From positions 124,001 through 188,000 of the forward strand of contig NZ_NKRG01000004.1 of NCBI RefSeq assembly GCF_003351105.1: a stretch of DNA of 64,000 nucleotides, given 5' to 3'. The notes under the pieces were generated by a model that saw only the letters and a list, made by a program, of their open reading frames with translations, did not search any database and was not told the origin of the DNA. Shown here piece by piece: positions 31,582 to 40,987 of this stretch (positions are counted from its first letter, which is position 1; each line of letters starts with the position of its first letter). This DNA is from Thermosipho africanus Ob7. Its GTDB lineage: Bacteria > Thermotogota > Thermotogae > Thermotogales > Fervidobacteriaceae. Position numbers and translations under genes: made by a program.

Positions 31582-34575
31582 CTAAAGCTTGCATATGAAT
31601 GTGTATATTTTAAATGGCTCGTATTCTAAAATTATTTTATTATTTTTCACACTTATTTCTTCTTTAACTTCCTCTAGTATATTTGAAAAATATGCTTTTT
31701 TTAAGTTTTCAATCTCGATTTCTAATGTTCCGCTTGTCCCAACAACTTCAGCAAGTCTAAGCACTATAGTATTTTGCGCTAACTTTTTTAGTGCTAGTAT
31801 TTTAAAGTTATCAGGAGAAATTCTTACTGAAAAGCCCTTAGTATCGAATTTTTCCAGTGCAGATATTCTTTTATTAAAGTTATCAGCGATTTGTATAGTA
31901 TCTTTAACACTTGAGCTTTCAACAATTGCATATGAAAATTCGTGGAAGCCTTCATCTGCAAAAAAATCAGGATATGTTCCAGCTTTTATTAGTGAAAGCC
32001 CAATTACGTTGTTGTCAACGCTGTGACCGTATTTTCCATTGTTAATTATAGACACTCCAAAGTCAGGTTGAGAAATATTTACCCACCTATGTCCTAGAAC
32101 TTCAAAGCGGGCTTTTTCAAAATTAGTATTTTTGTAAGTTGGCCTTTCAATGTATCCGGCGTCAAGATCAAATTTTGCGTATCTACTTAATACATTAGTT
32201 GGAAATAAAGCTTTTAGCAAGCTTCTTCTAAGATGCCAGTCAATTTCTGTTTTTACTTCAACCAAATTTGAATCTCTTTGAAGAATGTAATATTGAACAA
32301 TTTTTGAATTTTCTACTTTATATTCAACTTTAATCACTTTCCTTATTGGTCCTTCCTCTACTACTTCGATTTTATTTGCGTTGAGTTTTCTTCCACTTTT
32401 TGCATAATTTGCATCGATATCCCAGTTTTCCCAGTAATATGGAATGTCTTTGTAAAGCATTAAAATATTTCCACTATTTTTGAAGAGATATTTATTAGTT
32501 TTTTTGTCGAATATATTTATGCTTCCATCTTCAAATATGATAAGTTCTATTAATTTATTTTCAAATGGTTTGTCTTCAAATTCTGGTATTTTATCTTTGA
32601 TATTTAACTGTATAGTTTCAAGGGGGTTAATGTATTTATCTATATAATAAAGATACTTTCCATCGTACGTTTTTTGAACTTTTAGTGATTTTCCATCTAA
32701 TTCAAGATTTAATAATTTATTAGATTCAAAGTATATTTTTTGTTTGAATGAAGAAGGATTAAATATTACGAGTTTGTTTTTACTAGTTTTTGTTAGAATT
32801 TGTCTTTTAATAGTTTCTGCTTTTTCTAAAACTTTATTGAGATCTCTTTCTGCGTCTTGATATACTTCGTGAATTGAGGAACCAGGCAAAATATCATGAA
32901 ATTCATTGTATAAAACTATATCCCAGAGCTCATCAATTTCTTCTTGATAATTTTTTCCATAGAGTGCGTTTAATATTTCAATTTCTCTTAGTTTATCTTC
33001 GCATTTTTTGTGTAATATTTTTGTTCTAGATTGTGAGGTGAGTGTTCCCCTATGAAGCTCAAGATACAACTCTCCATCCCAGACAGGAATATTTTCTTTT
33101 GGAAGATTTTTGGTAAAGTCATCTACAGTACTGTATTCAACTTGTGGTATTCCTGGGATTTCCTTTAAAGCGTAGTAGTTTTCACACATTTCTTCTGTTG
33201 GACCGCCTCCGCCATCACCGTATCCAAAGGACAGAAGAATTGAAGATGTTATATCCTTATGCCTAAAATTTTCAAATGTGTTAATTAAAGATTTAGCTGA
33301 AATTTTTCCGTTATAGCCTTCTTCCATGTTTTTGTAGCTGTAATAAATGACTTCACTGCCATCTATACCGCGCCATTTACATAAATCGTATGGAAATTCG
33401 TTTGATTCGTTCCAGTAAAGTTTGGTTGTGACAAAGTAGTCTATGTTAGCTTCTTTTAATATTTGTGGTAAAATCCATGAAAAACCAAAAACATCGGGGA
33501 GCCAGCAAGTTTTAGATTTTTTTCCAAATTCTTTTTCAAAAAATTTTTGGCCATAGTAAAATTGCCTAATTAATGATTCAGCGGAAGGAACATTACAATC
33601 AGATTCAACCCACATTCCTCCAACAGGCTCCCATCTATTTTCGGAAACTAATTTTTTTATTTCTTCAAACAACTCAGGATAATTTTCCTTTATATCTTTG
33701 TACATTTTTGCAGAAGATTGTGTGTAGATAAACTCTTTGTATTTTTTAGAAAGAGTTACCGCATTTGAAAAAGTTCTTGCTATTTTTCTTTTTGTTTCGT
33801 TTGTAGGCCAGAGCCATGCATAATCTATGTGGGCATGTCCAACTACAAAAACTTTTCCATACTTTGGAAATGGAATATTTTTAACCTTTTCCTTAAAGTT
33901 ATTAAATTTTTCTAGAACGCTCTTTTTAATGTCACTGTTATTTCTGGAATTGGTGTATTCAAGTTTGGGTGGATTCCATACACTCTTAATTTCTTGTATA
34001 ATTGCCGGATTGTCTAGAACATTGTTTAGATATTCTTTAGTATTTCTTGGAACATAAATCGATGAGAGAAACTCATCGGTAATATTAATTAAAGCTTGTG
34101 CTAAATATTGGTCCGAGGTTTCTTCTGCAACCTGAATTACGTTATACACAAAGTTTAGGGCCTTTTTTAATTCAATGTCGTAGTAAATTAAGAAGGATTC
34201 GTTGAAAACTGGATTTTCTTTTGTTCCAAATAATCCTCTTGGAACAGTTTCAACCTTTATTGAATGAACATTTCCATCACAATATGGTGATAAATCAAAT
34301 TCCTTATGAAATGGATTTATTTCTCCTACTGGTTGTTCATCAATAAATATAAGTGTTTCACCACCAAACCATGCTCTTAAGTATGTATTTTTACTGTCAA
34401 TTTTAAATTCATTTTCGAATGTAATTTTTTGGAGAGACCATTCATATGGTATAGAAATTTCTTTTCCATCATGTTTCCAACCTTTGTATTCTTCACGTTT
34501 TAGAATGCAATATGGATATATTTCAGAAAGAGCTCTTTTTAAGTGACTAATTTCTTTGTCTTTTCCTCTGTACAT
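31582..34575 (-). CDS. Alpha-mannosidase, GH38
   Basis: The 997-residue cytoplasmic enzyme removes alpha-linked mannose with retention. The zinc site H247-A-H249-I-D251 (GHAHIDYAWLWP) and the nucleophile D361 in WLPDVFGFS are intact; GGMWVESDCNVPSAESLIRQF and ILPGSSIHEVYQD are further GH38 signatures. No signal peptide is present. A strong GAGGAGGAG site lies inside the end of the regulator gene, which overlaps by 29 bases. As last gene of the operon it probably trims imported high-mannose oligosaccharides. Confidence 0.93.
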   Translation of the reverse strand: MYRGKDKEISHLKRALSEIYPYCILKREEYKGWKHDGKEISIPYEWSLQKITFENEFKIDSKNTYLRAWFGGETLIFIDEQPVGEINPFHKEFDLSPYCDGNVHSIKVETVPRGLFGTKENPVFNESFLIYYDIELKKALNFVYNVIQVAEETSDQYLAQALINITDEFLSSIYVPRNTKEYLNNVLDNPAIIQEIKSVWNPPKLEYTNSRNNSDIKKSVLEKFNNFKEKVKNIPFPKYGKVFVVGHAHIDYAWLWPTNETKRKIARTFSNAVTLSKKYKEFIYTQSSAKMYKDIKENYPELFEEIKKLVSENRWEPVGGMWVESDCNVPSAESLIRQFYYGQKFFEKEFGKKSKTCWLPDVFGFSWILPQILKEANIDYFVTTKLYWNESNEFPYDLCKWRGIDGSEVIYYSYKNMEEGYNGKISAKSLINTFENFRHKDITSSILLSFGYGDGGGGPTEEMCENYYALKEIPGIPQVEYSTVDDFTKNLPKENIPVWDGELYLELHRGTLTSQSRTKILHKKCEDKLREIEILNALYGKNYQEEIDELWDIVLYNEFHDILPGSSIHEVYQDAERDLNKVLEKAETIKRQILTKTSKNKLVIFNPSSFKQKIYFESNKLLNLELDGKSLKVQKTYDGKYLYYIDKYINPLETIQLNIKDKIPEFEDKPFENKLIELIIFEDGSINIFDKKTNKYLFKNSGNILMLYKDIPYYWENWDIDANYAKSGRKLNANKIEVVEEGPIRKVIKVEYKVENSKIVQYYILQRDSNLVEVKTEIDWHLRRSLLKALFPTNVLSRYAKFDLDAGYIERPTYKNTNFEKARFEVLGHRWVNISQPDFGVSIINNGKYGHSVDNNVIGLSLIKAGTYPDFFADEGFHEFSYAIVESSSVKDTIQIADNFNKRISALEKFDTKGFSVRISPDNFKILALKKLAQNTIVLRLAEVVGTSGTLEIEIENLKKAYFSNILEEVKEEISVKNNKIILEYEPFKIYTFICKL

Positions 34576-35599
34576 TTTTCTCCTCCTCTTCTTTGCATCC
34601 GCAAGATTTTCTGATTATGAGTTTTGATTCAATTTTATTTTCAAGTTCTACCTTCTCGTTCTTTATGAGACTTACCATTAATGAAGCAGCAGTTTCTCCA
34701 ATAAGAGATAAATCCTGATTTACGGTTGTAAGTTTTGGATTCACGATTTTTGAAACATAATCATTGTCGTATCCTAAAACTTTAATATCATTTGGAATTT
34801 TGATGTTATTTTGTAAAAGTGTGGTTATTCCCCTAACAGCCATCATATCATTGCAGAAGAATATTGCATCTACCTTTTTAGCAAATTTAATTATTTGTGA
34901 ATAATCTCCGTCTATTTTTGGGACTTTGATTATTTCTGGAGAAAATTTGAGCCCGTCTTTTATACCATTGTATCTTTCATATACGCTTGAAATTGTCATA
35001 TCTTCACTGGTTACATAAATTGCACTTTTTATTTTATGAACTTTTCTCATGTGTTCACCAAGCATTTTTCCTCCACTGTAGTTGTTGTTAATTACGGTAG
35101 GAACTGGAAAACCTATATCGATAGATCTATCAACAAATACAACTGGAAAATTATTTTGGAGTAGTGATTTTAAAATGTCGTTTGCTATGCTATTTACAGT
35201 TGGCTCCATAATTATTCCATCAACACCCATAGATAAAAGTTGTTTTATTGCCTGTTTTTCAGCTTCAAGATTCTCTACTCTTTCGACAACAAAACATTTG
35301 CTTCCAATTTTAGAGCAGAATTTTATTATTCCATAAACGATCTTTGTGTTTTGAACTATAATCCCTATTTTTTTCTTTGAAACTATATTTATTTCTGTAA
35401 CAAATGTGCCAAGGCCAAATACTCTGGTAATGATCCCTTTTTTTTCAAGTTCTGCTAATGCCTTTCTTACAGTTGTTCTGGTTGTATTAAATTGCTCTGA
35501 AAGTATATTTTCTGATGGGATCTTATCTCCAGGTAAATATTCTCCTTTTAAGATTTTAGTTTCAAGATAATTTGCAATTTTCAGATAAAGTGGGATCAT
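34547..35599 (-). CDS. GntR/LacI hybrid (AraR-like) transcriptional regulator
   Basis: Residues 1-68 are a GntR winged helix (PSENILSEQFNTTRTTVRKA, ITRVFGLGTFV). From about 75 the protein is a LacI/periplasmic-binding-type sensor domain (IGIIVQN, VDGIIMEP, PVVFVDRSID, KVLGYDNDYVSKIVNPKLTT). This AraR-like layout belongs to repressors released by a sugar. The gene lies inside the mannoside operon between GH130 and GH38. The perfect palindrome at 42341-42376 is the obvious candidate operator. The inducer is probably a mannose-containing sugar; that is inferred. Confidence 0.87.
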   Translation of the reverse strand: MIPLYLKIANYLETKILKGEYLPGDKIPSENILSEQFNTTRTTVRKALAELEKKGIITRVFGLGTFVTEINIVSKKKIGIIVQNTKIVYGIIKFCSKIGSKCFVVERVENLEAEKQAIKQLLSMGVDGIIMEPTVNSIANDILKSLLQNNFPVVFVDRSIDIGFPVPTVINNNYSGGKMLGEHMRKVHKIKSAIYVTSEDMTISSVYERYNGIKDGLKFSPEIIKVPKIDGDYSQIIKFAKKVDAIFFCNDMMAVRGITTLLQNNIKIPNDIKVLGYDNDYVSKIVNPKLTTVNQDLSLIGETAASLMVSLIKNEKVELENKIESKLIIRKSCGCKEEEEKNVQRKRQRN

Positions 35600-35613
35600 A
35601 TTCGTTCCTCCTA

Positions 35614-36552
35614 TTAATTTTCATATTTAAGCCAATCAATTATTTCATTTATATAGCCAAAGCAAAGTGCAGTAACTGTATCAGCTGCTCCATAATATAT
35701 TGCAACTTTATTGTCTTCGACCAGTGCAGAAACTGGAAAAACTACATTTTGAACATCACCGATCTGTTCATATATCATTTGTGGTGATAAAAGATATTTT
35801 TTTGATCTCTTTATTACTTTCCATGGTTTGTCAAGGTCTAATAAAGCTGCTCCAAAACTGTAGACATAACCGTTGCATGATAAAAGTACTCCATGGTAAA
35901 ATAAAAGCCATCCTTCCTTTGTTTCTATGGGGCTAGGTCCTGCTCCGATTTTAAGTGATTGCCATGGACTGTATCCTGACCCCATTACAAATCTATGATT
36001 TCCCCAGTGAATCATATCAGGACTTTCACTGTAAAAAATATCACCAAAAGGTGTATGTCCTTTATCTGACGGTCTACTAAGCATTGCGTATTTTCCATTT
36101 ATTTTTCTTGGAAAAAGCACACCATTTCTATTGTATGGTAAAAATGCATTTTCTATTTGGTAAAATTTTTTAAAATCAAAAGTAAATCCAACACCTATAG
36201 TTGGACCATGATAGCCATTGCACCAAGTAATCCAGTATCTATCTTCTATATATACTACCCTTGGATCATATTTGTATTCACTTTCTATCTCTTCATTTTC
36301 TCGAATAAAATCTATAGTATTATCATCAATTTTCCAATTTATTCCATCTTTGCTAAAACCACGTCTTAAATTCATATTTCTTTCTGTATCATCAACTCTA
36401 AAAACTCCTGCAAAACCTTCTTTGAAATTTACAACTGCACTGTTGAATATACTATTTGAATTTCTAGCTTGGTTTCTTTGAATTACAGGGTTATTTGAAT
36501 ATCTCCATATAACATCACTACAATCTTTTGGTCTATCTTCCCAGGGAATCAT
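35614..36552 (-). CDS. GH130 beta-mannoside phosphorylase
   Basis: The 312-residue protein belongs to the PH1107/TM1225-related group (GH130). It is a five-bladed beta-propeller with segments such as [59 protein letters not shown] (shortened) and [21 protein letters not shown]130 enzymes phosphorolyse Man-beta-1,4-Glc, mannan oligomers or Man-beta-1,4-GlcNAc to give mannose 1-phosphate. Beside a GH85 endoglycosidase and GH38, the Man-beta-1,4-GlcNAc core of N-glycans is the most likely target. No signal peptide, so it is cytoplasmic. Confidence 0.88.
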   Translation of the reverse strand: MIPWEDRPKDCSDVIWRYSNNPVIQRNQARNSNSIFNSAVVNFKEGFAGVFRVDDTERNMNLRRGFSKDGINWKIDDNTIDFIRENEEIESEYKYDPRVVYIEDRYWITWCNGYHGPTIGVGFTFDFKKFYQIENAFLPYNRNGVLFPRKINGKYAMLSRPSDKGHTPFGDIFYSESPDMIHWGNHRFVMGSGYSPWQSLKIGAGPSPIETKEGWLLFYHGVLLSCNGYVYSFGAALLDLDKPWKVIKRSKKYLLSPQMIYEQIGDVQNVVFPVSALVEDNKVAIYYGAADTVTALCFGYINEIIDWLKYEN

Positions 36553-36566
36553 CTTTGATCTCCTCC

Positions 36567-37385
36567 TTACTTTAATCCGGAAAGCTTAATTCCTTCGATT
36601 AAGTATTTTTGTGCTACAAAGAAGAAAATAATAGTAGGAATGAGCGTAAGTGTTGCGGCTGCCATTGCCTGATTCCAATACGTTCCATATCGACTCATAA
36701 ACATAGGCATTCCAAGTGCAAGTGGGTATTTACTTTCACTGGTTATATAAATTAATGGCCCCATATAATTATTCCAACTTCCTGTGAATGTAAAAAGTGA
36801 TATAAGTGCAAGAACTGGTTTTGAAAGAGGTAGCATAATTTTGAAGAAGATTTTAAAATCACTTGCTCCATCGATTCTAGCAGCTTCAAGAATTTCGTTT
36901 GGAATAGTATTGAAAAATTGTCTGATTAAAAAAACATTCATAGCACCTCCACCCAAAAATGCTGGAACTATAAGTGGAAGGAATGTGTTTAACCAGCCAA
37001 GTTTTTTGTATATTAAAAATACAGGTATCATTGTAACTGCTCCAGGTAGCATTATACTTGCCATCATTGTAGCAAATAAAAATTCTCTTCCGCGCCACTT
37101 TATTTTTGAAAAACCATATGCAACAAATGGAGCAGATAAAATAACTCCAATTAAGTTTCCTATGGTTATTATTATACTATTTTTAAGGTATGTAAAAAAA
37201 GGGAATTTTTCTAGAGCTTTTGCATAATTTGACCAATCTGGATTTTCAGGAAATATTTTTGGTGGAAAAGTTAATAATTCACTATCTGGTTTTAAGGATG
37301 TTCCAACCATCCAGAAAAATGGGAGTAAATAAATGAATGTTATTAAGATAAGAATTATTCTTCTTACTATATATGTATTTTTCAT
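36567..37385 (-). CDS. Sugar ABC transporter permease (MalG type)
   Basis: About 272 residues with six membrane helices. The EAA loop, [20 protein letters not shown], which contacts the ATPase, and the ending [11 protein letters not shown] are typical of carbohydrate uptake (CUT1) permeases. ATG 37385 is preferred because AAGGGG lies at correct spacing; GTG 37394 overlaps it. It pairs with the upstream MalF-type gene. The operon has no ATPase gene, so a shared MsmX-like ATPase elsewhere is expected. Confidence 0.92.
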   Translation of the reverse strand: MKNTYIVRRIILILITFIYLLPFFWMVGTSLKPDSELLTFPPKIFPENPDWSNYAKALEKFPFFTYLKNSIIITIGNLIGVILSAPFVAYGFSKIKWRGREFLFATMMASIMLPGAVTMIPVFLIYKKLGWLNTFLPLIVPAFLGGGAMNVFLIRQFFNTIPNEILEAARIDGASDFKIFFKIMLPLSKPVLALISLFTFTGSWNNYMGPLIYITSESKYPLALGMPMFMSRYGTYWNQAMAAATLTLIPTIIFFFVAQKYLIEGIKLSGLK

Positions 37386-37397
37386 TGCATTCACCCC

Positions 37398-38279
37398 TTA
37401 ATTTCCAAAATAATAAACCCATTTTTTTGAAGTGATAAAGTATATTATTGTCAAAACAAATGTCAAGAAAAATAATATCCAGGAAAGCGCAGAAGCATAC
37501 CCCATATTTGTATATGTAAATGCGTGTTTATAAATATACATGGAAAGTGACATGCTAGCGTTAGCAGGTCCGCCATTTGTCAACAACATTGGAAGATCAA
37601 ATATTTGAAGAGCTCCTATAGTTGAAGTAATAAGATAGTAAAGAATAGTTGGCGTTATTAATGGCAAGGTTATTTTTCTGAACATAGTAAAACTCTTTGC
37701 ACCATCTATTTTTGCAGATTCATAAAGTTCTTTTGGTATATCTTTTAATGCTGCTGAGAATATAAGCATTGCGCTTCCAACACCCCATTGTGCCGCAATT
37801 ATTATTGTAGGTTTTACCCATTTTTCACTACTTAGCCACAACGGGCCGTTAATTCCAAAAAGTTCTAAAATGCTGTTTACGAGTCCAAGGTATGGATGGA
37901 AAAACCATGTTACAACTGCAGAAAACGCAAATGCTGGGACAATTGATGGCATATAAATTGCTGCTCTATAAAATGAAACTTCTTTCAATGGTTTGTTCAT
38001 AAGAAATGCTGTTGAAAGTGCCACAACAAGACCAAGTGGAACAAGTCCTATTGCAAAAACAAGTGTGTTTTTAAGGCTTTTCCAAAATAAAGGATCGTTG
38101 AATATTCTTTTGTAATTTTCTGTTCCAACCCATTTTACATCCGTTGTAATACTAAATTCGGTAAAAGAATAGTAAAAAGAAGCTATAAATGGAATTAATG
38201 TAAAGACTATAAAACCAATTAACCAAGGGGAAATAAATATAAGGCCTTTGCCAATTTCTCTTAGCTCTTTCTTTTTCAA
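37398..38279 (-). CDS. Sugar ABC transporter permease (MalF type)
   Basis: About 293 residues with six hydrophobic helices and the EAA-type loop ESAKIDGAKSFTMFRKITLP. LIFISPWLIGFIVFTLIPF at the N terminus is typical of CUT1 permeases. TTG 38279 is chosen because ACAGGAGGG precedes it; an upstream GTG at 38306 lies inside a hairpin. It follows the GH85 gene after a 12-bp hairpin and is three bases or so from the MalG-type gene. Confidence 0.92.
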   Translation of the reverse strand: MKKKELREIGKGLIFISPWLIGFIVFTLIPFIASFYYSFTEFSITTDVKWVGTENYKRIFNDPLFWKSLKNTLVFAIGLVPLGLVVALSTAFLMNKPLKEVSFYRAAIYMPSIVPAFAFSAVVTWFFHPYLGLVNSILELFGINGPLWLSSEKWVKPTIIIAAQWGVGSAMLIFSAALKDIPKELYESAKIDGAKSFTMFRKITLPLITPTILYYLITSTIGALQIFDLPMLLTNGGPANASMSLSMYIYKHAFTYTNMGYASALSWILFFLTFVLTIIYFITSKKWVYYFGN

Positions 38280-38299
38280 TCTAAATCCCTCCTGTGAAT

Positions 38300-38325
38300 G
38301 CCCCACGTGCTAGAGCACATGGGGC
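38300..38325 (-). other. Intercistronic hairpin between the GH85 and permease genes
   Basis: GCCCCACGTGCT (38300-38311) pairs with AGCACATGGGGC (38314-38325) over about 12 bp with one G-T wobble. No T run follows, so it looks like an mRNA-stabilising or processing hairpin that would favour the upstream binding-protein and GH85 messages over the permeases, rather than a terminator. Confidence 0.6.
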
Positions 38326-38335
38326 GATAAATAGA

Positions 38336-40987
38336 TTAGAATGATTCAAGTCCATATACTTCAATTTCATAGATTCTTGCAGCTTTATCTCCGACTTGTG
38401 TAGGAGTTTCAATAAATAACCTAAAGAATCTTGCTTTTACAGGTGCAAATGAATGTGTGCTTACTCCTTTTGTATTATTTCTTACTATTGCAACATCTTT
38501 CCAGTTTATTCCATCGTTACTTACTTGGAGTCTAAAATCTTTAGTATTCCAGTCAGCAGATTCATGTCCTGCTTCAGCGTGTTTTATGGTGACACTGCTA
38601 ATTATTACTTCTTTTTCAAAGTCAATTACTATCCAATGTGGAAGATCTCCAACTGCACACCATTTACTATTGTTTTCAACTGTTCCATCGACAGCCATAG
38701 AAGGTTTTTCTGCTGGTACATTAGAGCTTGCGTAAGTCTTTTTATTTAAAGCAAGATTTTTAATTTCTTTTGCTTTTTTTGTAACCACAATTAGTGGATT
38801 GAATATTTTTACATCTTCCCCCTCGCTGTTTATTGCGACCAATATGGCAGGATATATTCCTTCTTCTTTATAAGTTACTGTAGGATTCCATTCTCTAGAC
38901 ACGTTTGGAGTTGCTCCAGGAAGAATCCATAGGACCTTTTCTGTAACTTCAGAAGAGAGATTTTTGAATGTAACAGTACTTTCTGGGAATATAATAGTGT
39001 TGCTTACTTCAAAGTTCGCCTTTGGCTTTGGATATGGAGGCCATTGAAATGTAACTTTTTTAGGAGTACTTTTTGTAAATCCTTCTGAAACTCCAACAAC
39101 TTCCAGTGTGGTAAATTTTTCTTTCCCATCTCTTTTGATCTGAGTGATATATGTGTAAGGATTGTAGGATACCCATACAAGTCTTCTTTCACCATTTTGA
39201 AGAATTCTGTATATTTCATAGTATTTAGCTTTTGAATTTTCACAGTGAAGATTAATTTGAGCATAGAGACCTTCTTTGAATTCTATATTGTCAATTTTTA
39301 CATCTCCTACGTGTGTATCATAATTTTTGACAGGTATAAGTCCTATCATACCTAAGTTAAAGCTGTAACTTGTATCTTCTATTGCCACTATTTTGAGAGA
39401 AATTGATGTAATGGTTTTGTTGTTTTCTAAGTTGTAGATTGTATTAACCCAATCATTAAAGAATTTTAAAGGAAATTCTTTTGAAGTGTTGTCGCTGTAA
39501 TTTAAAACTAAGGATACCTTTATATTTCCAGTGCCCTTTATTACACTTTCTAAAGTTGTGTTATCGTTGATTTTTAAATCTGTGATATATAAAGTTACAT
39601 TTGTCTCTTGGTCTTTTTTGAGTTTTCCTTCAAATTTTAGTGATGAACCACCATAGTATGCATCTGAATAGTCAACTGATATATTTACATCATTTCCATC
39701 TATTTTCCATCTATATGTTGGGAATACATCCATCATGCTTCTATTATTCCATTCAGAATCTTTTGCGACTTTTCCGTCTATAAAGAACTTGTATCCATGT
39801 CCTGCATTAAAGAATGTTATAAACGGAAGGGATGTAACAGGGGATTTTTCTACAACGAATTTTGCAGGAGATTGCCACTTGTATTGTTCATAATCCTTAT
39901 TCCATTCGATTTTGAAAAAATCTTCTTTTGAGTGGTAGTTTAGCACAGGATGGTCTGCTATCCAAAGGGTTTCTTCTTTATCCCAGAATTCTTTAATTTC
40001 TTTTGAGGAATAATAAGCCCAACTGGGGCAATAAAAACCTAATGATACTTTTAATTTTCCATTTTCATCTATAATTTTTGGCCAGTTTGAGTACGTATAG
40101 TATCCATTTGCTTGAAGATCAAATCCTACAAATACTCTGTCTTTAGATATATTGTATTTTTTCATAGTATTTATTGTGTTTTCAATAGTCTCTGGTCTTT
40201 TAAGTGATTGCCATCTAAAGTCTATAAATATTGCGTCGGAAATATACTTATCATTGTTTTTTAGAAAGACAACGTTTTTCTCGTTTAATTCACCTTGCCA
40301 CTCTATAGCACCAGTATTTGACATTGAATCGTACCAGACTAATTTCATCCATGGAGCCTTTTCTTTTATGTAATTTAGAAAATCTATCATATCTTTTACA
40401 TGCGAATCTTTACAGCCGTTTGTTTCTTGGTTTATAAACCAGCCATCAAAACCATAGTATTTTGTTATTTCAATTAATTTGTCTGCTATGACAAATTTTC
40501 CATTTTCCTTTCTTAGTAATTGATCTACCCAATTTCTTCTTCCTCCATATACATTAGGAGGGAAAAAGATTGTTCCAAGCACGTATACACCATTTTTATG
40601 GGCGGCATCTATTACATCTGCACTTGGTGGTACAATAATTCCTTCACCGGCTGAACCAGCCCAAGCAACTAAATAATCTACATATTGCCAGAAAGTGAAA
40701 GGGTATGCTTTAAAAGAATTGTTACTTCCTTGAGAAGGCATTCCACTGGTTGATGGATTCATTATTGATAAAGTCATTATTTTTATGTCTTTGCTTGCAC
40801 TATCGGTAATAGGTGATCCTATAACTCTTCTTGCGAGTGGAACATGTGAAACGTTATAAATTGCTTGTGAGTCTGTTTGTGGGGACCAATCTAAAATATC
40901 ATTTGGATACCAGTATGAACTTTCAGGAATTTGTGCAAAAATAGCTATAGAAAGAATTGAGAATAATATAATAATTATTTTTTTCAT
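38336..40987 (-). CDS. Secreted endo-beta-N-acetylglucosaminidase, GH85
   Basis: ENGases cleave the chitobiose core of N-linked glycans. The signal peptide is residues 1-18. The GH85 catalytic region includes NGVYVLGTIFFPPNVYGG and YYGFDGWFINQE with N186 and E188, the expected Asn/Glu pair for substrate-assisted catalysis. After a middle beta-rich region come a PKD-like domain (about 650-735, TVTFKNLSSEVTEKVLW) and a C-terminal F5/8-type discoidin domain (about 740-883, ALNKKTYASSNVPAEKPSMA) for glycan binding. Length 883. The start ATG overlaps the binding-protein stop by one base (TAATG). It is the only extracellular enzyme of the locus. Confidence 0.9.
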   Translation of the reverse strand: MKKIIIILFSILSIAIFAQIPESSYWYPNDILDWSPQTDSQAIYNVSHVPLARRVIGSPITDSASKDIKIMTLSIMNPSTSGMPSQGSNNSFKAYPFTFWQYVDYLVAWAGSAGEGIIVPPSADVIDAAHKNGVYVLGTIFFPPNVYGGRRNWVDQLLRKENGKFVIADKLIEITKYYGFDGWFINQETNGCKDSHVKDMIDFLNYIKEKAPWMKLVWYDSMSNTGAIEWQGELNEKNVVFLKNNDKYISDAIFIDFRWQSLKRPETIENTINTMKKYNISKDRVFVGFDLQANGYYTYSNWPKIIDENGKLKVSLGFYCPSWAYYSSKEIKEFWDKEETLWIADHPVLNYHSKEDFFKIEWNKDYEQYKWQSPAKFVVEKSPVTSLPFITFFNAGHGYKFFIDGKVAKDSEWNNRSMMDVFPTYRWKIDGNDVNISVDYSDAYYGGSSLKFEGKLKKDQETNVTLYITDLKINDNTTLESVIKGTGNIKVSLVLNYSDNTSKEFPLKFFNDWVNTIYNLENNKTITSISLKIVAIEDTSYSFNLGMIGLIPVKNYDTHVGDVKIDNIEFKEGLYAQINLHCENSKAKYYEIYRILQNGERRLVWVSYNPYTYITQIKRDGKEKFTTLEVVGVSEGFTKSTPKKVTFQWPPYPKPKANFEVSNTIIFPESTVTFKNLSSEVTEKVLWILPGATPNVSREWNPTVTYKEEGIYPAILVAINSEGEDVKIFNPLIVVTKKAKEIKNLALNKKTYASSNVPAEKPSMAVDGTVENNSKWCAVGDLPHWIVIDFEKEVIISSVTIKHAEAGHESADWNTKDFRLQVSNDGINWKDVAIVRNNTKGVSTHSFAPVKARFFRLFIETPTQVGDKAARIYEIEVYGLESF

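Noticed and set aside
36784..37227. A 147-residue plus-strand frame.
   Set aside because: Antisense shadow of the MalG-type permease; its hydrophobicity mirrors the permease codons.
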